Origin: Histoplasma ohiense
Taxonomy: Eukaryota > Ascomycota > Eurotiomycetes > Onygenales > Ajellomycetaceae
NCBI GenBank assembly: GCA_017607445.1
Contig: JAEVHH010000003.1
Span: 3,472,001-3,536,000 of the forward strand
Direction of reading: 5' to 3'
DNA length: 64,000 nt
A program made the translations under genes and the position numbers. The number at the start of each line of letters is the position of its first letter. Within the stretch, counting starts at the first letter, position 1. Under the pieces are notes generated by a model. That model saw only the letters and a list, made by a program, of their open reading frames with translations. It did no database searches and had not been told where the DNA came from. Positions 56,862-64,000 of the stretch are shown here, one piece after another.

Positions 56862-59800
56862 TCACTTATACCCACCCCCGCCGCCCCGAGTCTTAGCTCG
56901 TGCCTGCAAATTCGCAAAGAGCAGTTTAAACCCATTACACAATGCCATCATATCCGGATACGGGTTGCGTTGCAACTCATACCCCTGCGGGATAACCTTG
57001 ACAGCCCAGCTATTCAGCTGCGCATTCTCGCCCGCCTTAAAGCAGAGGTGGAAATAGCCCGGGTGCTTGCGGTCGATGCAGAAGGCGTAAGCGGAGCGGC
57101 GTGGATTGGCTATTGTATAGGTTGTCAACCAGCCCTCTGGATTGGTGTGGATGGAATGTCAGCTTCTTGTTCTTGGCCATTTACTTATACATTCATTTAT
57201 TTTTGAAGAAATATGTTCCATGAAAACTTGGGATTTAAGTAAAGGTTTTTTTAGAGTCTTACCTGCATCAGCCTTGCTGCCCTCTTGGAACTTCTCATGA
57301 TTCATCATATCATCCACCTTCTTGGCCATGGTCTTGATATGATTGACGATAAACTCATCAAGATCACTATACGAGTACCTGCCGCCAACCTTCAAAATCT
57401 TACCCACGGAGAACTCATTCTCCTTGTCTAGTTCAAGGATATCAAGGTGCTGGTAGACGCCATCAGAAACCTTCCAGGTAGCTGCGAGATGATCGATCCC
57501 GTTCGACGATGGTCTGATCACCACATCTCCACGGCTCTGGGGCGCCAGGAACTCCTCAGCCTGCGCAGCGTTGAAGGCGCGGAAAAGCGGATGTTTTATA
57601 ACGCGCATTGTTCTGCCGCTGGTCTCTGTTTTTTCGCGCAGCGCCTCTCGATCCGCGTCTTCTTGTCGCTCATCCCATTCGTCGCGGAGGTGGTCGAACT
57701 GCCGTCGATAGGGCTTACTGATCTGGCTTTCTCGAAGGGAAACGTTGGCCTGAAGGAGTTTACGGTTGAGGTAGAGAATCTTTCCCTGAACCGTTTGGTG
57801 GGGAGAAAAAAGGCTTCGAACGGGAATGTCATAGCGATCAGTTATTTCGACTTCACCTGCGATAGCGTCAATTCCGCAGTCTAGCTTGCCGTCGATATGA
57901 TCGTCTGAAACGCGTTTGATGGAGATAGGTACGACCATCCCCTCTGCCAGGGACTCAGCCGTTTCTCCAGTCAACATAGTGAAGATTGCATCTGTACTTA
58001 GGAAGGCGAACTGTTTCCGCAACTCTTCATACGGCTGTTGTAATTCCGCACGGATAGTTTCGAGGGTGGCTCGCTTTCGCTGATTGAGGTTTTTCTCGAG
58101 CTGTTCAGCATATTCCTCGAGAATAAGATCATTGACTCTATCCTGCGCGTCTTCCTTGATGAGTTTGCGAATAATGGCGCCTTGGCCGTTTTCATCTGTT
58201 TCTGCCTTGATATCTTCCTCGTCGAGCTCCAAGGCGTCGGCGGCCATTTTCCGGCCGATATCATAGTCTTCGGGATGAACACGTGTATTATCAAGGTAGT
58301 CCGCATCGGGATCAGTGCTGTCATAATCAATATAGAGGAAACTTGCACAATTATTCCAAACTTTGACACCCATAGCCGGATATTGAGCATTGACGCCTAA
58401 AAGCTCCATCCTATTGTTGACAATGCCTCCGTTCATATTAATAATCTTGAGAAGTTGAGCAGCTTTGCGGGGCCCAAGGCCGCAGACGTAAGGAAGCAGA
58501 TTCGCTGTTGCGATATCGGTGACGGCTTCGTTTATGTCGACACCGCAAAGGTTGACCATGTCTACGAGAGCCGTTTCGAGCTGTTTCAGGATTTTGTCCT
58601 CAGGAACAAGTTGTTGGCCCGGTTTGAACTGAATCGATACAATGTCTCTACCCAATGATGCATACTCCTTCATCGGATTCTGCAGATACTTGGCCAGCGC
58701 GACACAGTAGTGAGTCAGGGTATCGAAACCAGGGTGTTCCATTTTAGCCCGCTCGCTCGTCTGGTAGAGTCGCGCAACTTCATCATTCACGATAACCACT
58801 TCCAGATGATCGCTGACTTCCTCATCATATTCGTTGGTGTAAGTAGCGCTGCGCAGGTCTTTCGAAGAGACTAGATCCACCAATTGTTTGTAAAGCTTTC
58901 TGGTTTCGGGAGAGAACCCGGCTACACCGATAACATCAGGTTTGCGTCTGTCAACGAGTTCAACAAAGGCAGCAACATCTATTCCATCTGAAACCATACG
59001 GCCTGAGTCACCTAGAGAGAGGTCGACAAATTTCCCATTCTCCAGCACTCTGCCATCTTCTTCAATCCACGCCCAGTAAATAGGATCTTTCCCAACGACG
59101 CCGTTTCCATTCGATAACGCAAGGACTCTAGGAATAGTGCCTAGGATCATCCCCTTCGGTTTGTAAGGGGCCTGGTCAAGTCGTAGCGAGAACGCTTCTC
59201 TGCACTCCTTGGCGACATGGTTCTCGCATTCCGTCCTAATATTTTCTTTAACACCTCGACTCATGATCCTATCGAGTTTCCCAAGGGCCATATCAACGAC
59301 CTCCCTCCGCTCTCTGTTCCACGCATCAGCAAGCTCGCTAAAATTGTCCGACTCAATCTGCGAATAAAGGTTTTTCTTGAAATTTTCAAAATTCTGGAAC
59401 CGGACTTTAACCTCCACTAAGCCCTCTTCCTCCGCCTTGAGCATCCTGAGAAAAAGCTCCGGGCGGCGCGCAATATCGCTTAGCTGTTGGTTTCGAAGGT
59501 ACTTGAATTCGTAATACGGATGTTGTTCATCGATCTTCTTTAGTCCTTTTTCCGTTCTGAAACACTCAATAACCCCATTCATGTAAAATGCCTGCCTCAT
59601 TACCTTGCGCATCTTCGGACTCATCGTGAGTTCTTCCGCAAACATTGCTTTGGCAGCCCTCAAAGCATGGCCACCATTCGTGAAATTTTCGTCAACAAGA
59701 TTATCTGCCATGACATCCGGTTGTTCGGCTGGGTCTTCTGTATATTGTCGTTTCCCTTCCTTCAGCGCATTTTGTGCGAAAGCATCCGCAGTGATACCAA

Positions 59801-61437
59801 ATGCACGAACCAAACCATACGCCCGGCTATTTCTGACACGTTCAGAGAAAGTCCTCGTGGTAGCTTTTCGTCGTTGCTTAGAGGACCCATTTTCACCACT
59901 TCCGTTAACCATTGCAATATCCTTCAGTTGACCAGGGTACTGGAAGTAAAGATAGTCCTGCACATCCTGCAGCTCCTCCATGGTCACAGCTAGCGGCAAC
60001 ATCAATTCGAAAATGTTATCCTTTACGTTGCTAATCGCTTGGAGGTTATCGTAGGTCTTTTGCAAGGTGTTACGCTTATCGACAAGTGACCGGAACTTGA
60101 GATCATATTCAAAAATATCCCACAAATCTATCATATTCAACAACTTCTCGGCTTTGACGACATACTCTGGGCCATCCGGATTGGAAGGATCAGGCGACAC
60201 CGGCACTTTAGCTGCGTGGATAAGATAATCTTTGCGATGCTGGAATATGAACGGGACTTCCCAATCATCAGTAATCATGAACTCGAGGACTTTGGCAATT
60301 GATCGCTGAAATGGCTCGCGCAGATCCGGATCGATGCGCTTCTTCAGTAACATCAGGTTCGATATCCAGATCGCCTCCTCCTTGAACTCCTCGTCAGTCA
60401 ATATGACATGCTTGTATGGTTTTCTAGCGATCTGACACCGTTCGGGTTCGTCAGTGAAACGAATTACATTATCCTCCTCGGTCAACATTTTCTCCGCAAG
60501 TTGGGACGGCTCGAAGACATCCTTGAGGTCAAGATGCTTTTCTTCATCTTCGTCCACTTCTTCTTCTTGGTCTTCGGCCTCAAGCGCGAATTGATAATCA
60601 TTCCCGTCACCAAAAGCCATCCGCATGTCTTCCAGCGCTGTTTCATCAAGGCCTGCGGCATCCGTCACACCGAATCCCGATAAGCCTTTTTTCATGGGGC
60701 GTGCAATTTCCTCGTCTTCCCTTAACTGTGCGTGATCTTCGTCTGAAAAGACATCGTCCTCAATGAAATTGTCCATATCATCCTCCATCCCCCGTCGTTC
60801 ATGGCGCCCGATCCTGCCATAGTGATCAACATCTTCTTCCTCGTCGGAGTTAAACATGTCATCGATGCCGCGAGAGACATGGCGATCCCTATCGGATTTA
60901 TGGCCGCGTTTCAGACGCTTGAACTTTGACTGCTGAGAAAGCAAGACAATATGTTAGTTCTAGTGTATTGTGTATTTGTATCAAGGTTGTGTATCCGGGC
61001 CATACCTCAGAAGGTAGCGCGCGCTGTAACTCCGGGTTATTTTCTCCAATCAAGTAGATATCTTCCTCGTCAAGATCCTCGTCTTCACGTTCGCGTTCTA
61101 CTTGACGACGCCTTTTCCGTTCGCGACGACGTTCTTCCCGCTCCTCGATTTCCTCATCTTCGTCGACGATGAATCCTTCGCGGACCTACAAGTAATAGGG
61201 CAGGCTCTTTAGTTCGCGAGTTTCGCAGACAAGGAAGGGTTTTGTGGGGTTAGAGCTTACAGCGCGTTCAGCCTCCTCGTCGTCGTCTTCCTCATCTTCT
61301 TCGCTTGAATCCTCGAATCGCCCGTTTGCATGCTCGTGTTCTCCGGGGGCACCGTCGGCTCCTTCCCCGTCATAGGATTGATCATCCTCTTCGTCGTCAA
61401 GCAGGGCTTCGTTGTCGAGGAGGTCTCGAGACGTCAT
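56862..61437 (-). CDS. SPT6: Transcription elongation factor and histone chaperone Spt6
   Basis: Four exons: 61261-61437, 61006-61185, 57263-60932, 56862-57136; 1,433 aa, the usual fungal length. Spt6 travels with RNA polymerase II and rebuilds nucleosomes behind it. The N-terminus is very acidic (MTSRDLLDNEALLDDEEDD), then FIVDEDEEIEERE and QSKFKRLKRGHKSDRD. The core shows the Tex-like parts: an HTH region (LRNQQLSDIARRPELFLRMLK), a YqgF-like domain (DVIGVAGFSPETRKLYKQLVD), an HhH region (LLPYVCGLGPRKAAQLLKIIN) and an S1 domain (VEITDRYDIPVRSLF). The tandem SH2 region begins at HPLFRAFNAAQAEEFL and continues over the last intron (G|AG, Glu) to TTYTIANPRRSAYAFCIDRKHPGYFHLCFKAG. It ends GGGGGYK. 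Exon 1 to 3 boundaries keep phase 0. Confidence 0.95.
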
Positions 61438-62360
61438 GGTTGCTGGTTGCCGTGCAATGCTGATTCTAGGGCCAAGCCAGTCGACAGCGCGAAAGGGGGC
61501 CTGAGATGCACAGGCACAACAAAGGGGAGGGATGGAGTGGTTAGAGTGGTGCTGGACAAAAACCGCAGCAGGAGAAGCTCCGACATTCTCCTGATTCCTG
61601 ATTGGGAATGGCGGCGGTTCAAGAAGAAGCTGCCGACTGTGGCGGGTGCTGCGTGTGGCTGGTTAAACTGTGGCGCATATCGCCGCGTGAGAGGGGCTTT
61701 AATCCGTATCGGGAATAGCGGGGATCGCTGGACAAAATGGCTTGACAAAATTATCTACCAAGTAAATACCTATATATGACTCTTATGAGCAACTACTCTT
61801 GTTCAGAACGCGCTTCTGTTCTGTTCCAGAAATCAACTGGGCTGCTGGTAGCCCATCATAACTGAGCCTGCGATGTGGTTGACCTGTTGGTGTCTTATCG
61901 CTAGCATCCATGATTACCTCTGGAGTCCAGAGCAGATGTTCTGAGCACAACGTTATCTGTTGAGGAACATTCCATATTTATTTTCTCCAGAGCCCCAGGC
62001 ATAGCGGAAATGCGGGAATACTGGTACTATTGGCCAGGCTTTTATAACAATATTTGCTCAAAAGGAGCTCGATTGCCCTGGCTATTTATTGGCAATGGTG
62101 GCTCAAAATCAGCCGAACACAGATCGTTTAGCGCTATTTAACGCCTAAAAGAATCAGCAAGAAATCGTCAACTGATGCATTCGACCCAACGACTGATATA
62201 GAGAGAGGAGAAGAACCAGCCCACGCCATTTGCAATCTTTGCAAGGATATTCGAAAGGCCAACCACGAACATTCTCCCATGCCCAACACTTGCAATTATC
62301 AATCCGTACGAGAGGGTAAATTAATGATATCCTCCCAATGGGATGTTCCACAGAGCAGAG

Positions 62361-62390
62361 AGGGGGGAGGGGGGAGGGGGGGGGGGGGGG
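62361..62390. repeat. G-tract (about 28 G with two A interruptions)
   Basis: GGGGGG A GGGGGG A then an unbroken run of sixteen G on the plus strand. It meets the simple four-tract rule for a possible G-quadruplex. Confidence 0.9.
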
Positions 62391-63087
62391 AGATTAATAC
62401 CTCGCGCCGTGTTCCCAACCCACAGGCCAAGCTGATGCTGGGCGTTTCTGGGCGTGGATTGGCTACGCTATGGGGTCATTCAGTCCTATTTTCTGCTAGA
62501 CTTCCGGGTCGAAGAGGCATGGAGAGTTGCAAAATTTGGGGGCCATTGGCTGGTCCCCTGCAGCTGAACGGGATTATTGGCCGGTGAGTGCAATGTAGTT
62601 ATATCCAAGGAAAAACAGTTCCAGGCAGAGAATGACGGCCACGGCTACAATCGCGAGTGGAGGATATTTCCTACAGCTATGAATAGTGATTTGATCGTTA
62701 TATTTTAATTCGCAAAATCCCCACCATAGCCAAAGCCTCCCCTCCATTAATATTAGATTTACGTACCTGTACATAAAGTTCAAGTTATTTGACGAAAGCC
62801 CAAGAAAAATAGTCCGCAATAGCCACCCGTCTCCTTCCATCCTGTGGCAGCAGAAAGGGGCTTGAAGTTATTTCCAGCAATCCTAACTGACACAGAGGTC
62901 TTCTCCTTCTGTGGCCGTCTGGTATGTTGAAATAACATCCAGATTATATGCGCTGAGTGGGTTTGTTGCTGGCGGTGCCCAATCACCCAATTATTTATCC
63001 ATTCATCCCCGTCCAGCCCCGGCCCCTCCAAACCCAACATTGGCAACAACTCACTCTCTTACAACAACATTCAGGCATAAATAACTA

Positions 63088-63114
63088 CATATATATATAT
63101 ATACATATATATAT
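63088..63114. repeat. (TA)n microsatellite with C interruption
   Basis: TATATATATATATATACATATATATAT-type tract about 285 bp before the MAPKK start. Confidence 0.85.
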
Positions 63115-63397
63115 TACTTACGCCACAACCAGAGGGCAGCAGCTCCGACTGTCACTCTTCCTCCATTCACTCGCTCACTCACAGCACCCCACCACCGCTC
63201 GTTTCCAGGCCTTGAATTTCCCTTTCTGTCATTTGCGCCCGACCTGCAGTGAGCAAGGTCGAGATCTGCCAACTCTTTTCGCTATCCAAGAAAACAATAA
63301 GATAAAAAGTAAAAACGAAAAAAAAAAAAAAAACCAAAAAGCAAAAAGCTAAATTAATTAAATAAGGCCTCCGAATAAACCCCACCCCCCCCAAACA

Positions 63398-63957
63398 ATG
63401 GGAGACTCCTTCAAGGCGCGGACATTGAAGCGAAAGAATGTGAAGGGGCTAGCTCTCAATTCTGCGGGGCCAAAGGCTGGCTCCAACACTTCAGATGGCG
63501 ATGCTCAGATACCAGGTGGCTTCGGCAATCAAGACGGTAACCGGACAGACACACTAGAGATCGGACTGGAGTTTAAGCTCGATTTAAGGAGTGAGGACCT
63601 GGTGGTGCTGAAGGAGCTCGGGGCGGGCAATGGAGGGACGGTCAGCAAGGTGATGCATGCGTCGACAAAAGTCATTATGGCTCGGAAAGTGTGTTCTTTA
63701 CTGTTTTCTCCCTTTTCTGTTTCGGTAGGAACCTGTTGGCATATATTTGTGAACGCAATTATCTAACCGTTTTGGCCCCGGTGCTGTCGTTGCATCTAGA
63801 TCATCCGGGTAGACGTCAAAGAGAACGTGAGGAAACAGATTGTGAGAGAGTTACAAGTCGGCCATGATTGCAACTCGCCATACATTGTTACGGTCTACGG
63901 CGCTTTCCAAAATGAAGCCAGGGATATTGTACTCTGTATGGAGTATATGGATTGCGG
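63398..63957 (+). CDS. MAP kinase kinase, Ste7 type (5' part, cut by window edge)
   Basis: Two exons seen, 63398-63688 and 63800-63957; the third begins past the donor at 63958 and is beyond the useful text. The protein starts MGDSFKARTLKRKNVKG, a typical Lys/Arg-rich docking-like N-terminus, then LEFKLDLRSEDLVVLKELGAGNGGTVSKVMHASTKVIMARK: the glycine-rich loop is GAGNGGTV (about residues 75-82) and the ATP-anchoring Lys is in MARK. Exon 2 gives IIRVDVKENVRKQIVRELQVGHDCNSPYIVTVYGAFQNEARDIVLCMEYMDCG, up to the hinge, and its key boxes RELQVGHDC, VTVYGAF and CMEYMDCG match the Ste7/Fuz7 group, the middle kinase of the mating and invasive-growth cascade. The intron joins ARK|IIR in phase 0. The catalytic loop is not in the window. 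Confidence 0.9.
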
Positions 63958-64000
63958 GTAAGTGTTCGTTGTGCTTTTGTTGATGTCAATTTATTTTGAT

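Larger units (their letters stand above)
61438..63397. other. Divergent 2-kb spacer with G-run
   Basis: Upstream DNA of Spt6 (-) and of the MAPKK (+). A G-rich tract with G6, G6 and a final G16 run is at 62361-62390. (TA)n at 63088-63114 and an A15 run at 63318 lie closer to the MAPKK start. No gene found. Confidence 0.45.

Noticed and set aside
1..64000. CRISPR array, insertion sequence, phage or organellar DNA
   Set aside because: The window is fungal nuclear DNA with spliced genes; repeats seen are microsatellites without regular spacers, and no transposase or reverse transcriptase motif was recognised.

Overview
This window is nuclear DNA of a filamentous ascomycete. Short introns (mostly 50-150 bp) with GT-AG ends and CTAAC/CTAAG-like branch sites, 21 protein-coding genes on both strands, and protein families typical of Eurotiomycetes point to the Eurotiales/Onygenales. 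The closest fit by recall is an onygenalean mould, because intergenic spacers are long and rich in homopolymers and microsatellites; that placement is inference. I saw no prokaryotic, organellar or viral genes, no rRNA or tRNA and no CRISPR array.

Left third (1-23 kb): the N-terminal half of an unidentified serine-rich protein runs off the left edge. UNC-50/Gmh1 follows, with a 4-nt micro-exon. Next is a decayed block (6.5-9.3 kb) holding a shortened nucleotidyltransferase-like ORF, coding-like fragments and an AT-rich stretch. Then come a PDAP1/PP28-family phosphoprotein, an MCT-type MFS transporter, another decayed coding-like block (14.2-14.9 kb) beside a 50-bp poly(A), a seven-exon Baeyer-Villiger-type FAD monooxygenase, a GNAT acetyltransferase, and trehalose-6-phosphate phosphatase (Tps2/OrlA).

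Middle (23-46.6 kb): a Trf4-like nucleotidyltransferase lacking one expected catalytic Asp, a LETM1-like mitochondrial membrane protein, an NBR1-type autophagy receptor (PB1, four ZZ fingers, FW domain, C-terminal AIM), a clearly broken short-chain dehydrogenase pseudogene, an unusual HKD-type protein kinase, an INO80 IEC3-like subunit, Nop13-like RRM protein, a Btz/CASC3 exon-junction protein and exosome cap subunit Rrp4.

Right third (46.9-64 kb): an Osh3-type oxysterol-binding protein with a likely FFAT motif, a RimJ/RimL-type acetyltransferase, a 14-helix MFS transporter, Spt6, and the 5' part of a Ste7-type MAP kinase kinase cut by the right edge.

Most genes are conserved housekeeping functions: RNA handling (Nop13, Btz, Rrp4, Trf4-like), chromatin (IEC3, Spt6), membrane traffic and lipid transfer (UNC-50, Osh3, NBR1), trehalose and signalling. 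They do not form an operon-like unit, and I found no secondary-metabolite core enzyme. Several gene models below were joined by hand from splice signals and reading-frame continuity; all splice sites are predictions.
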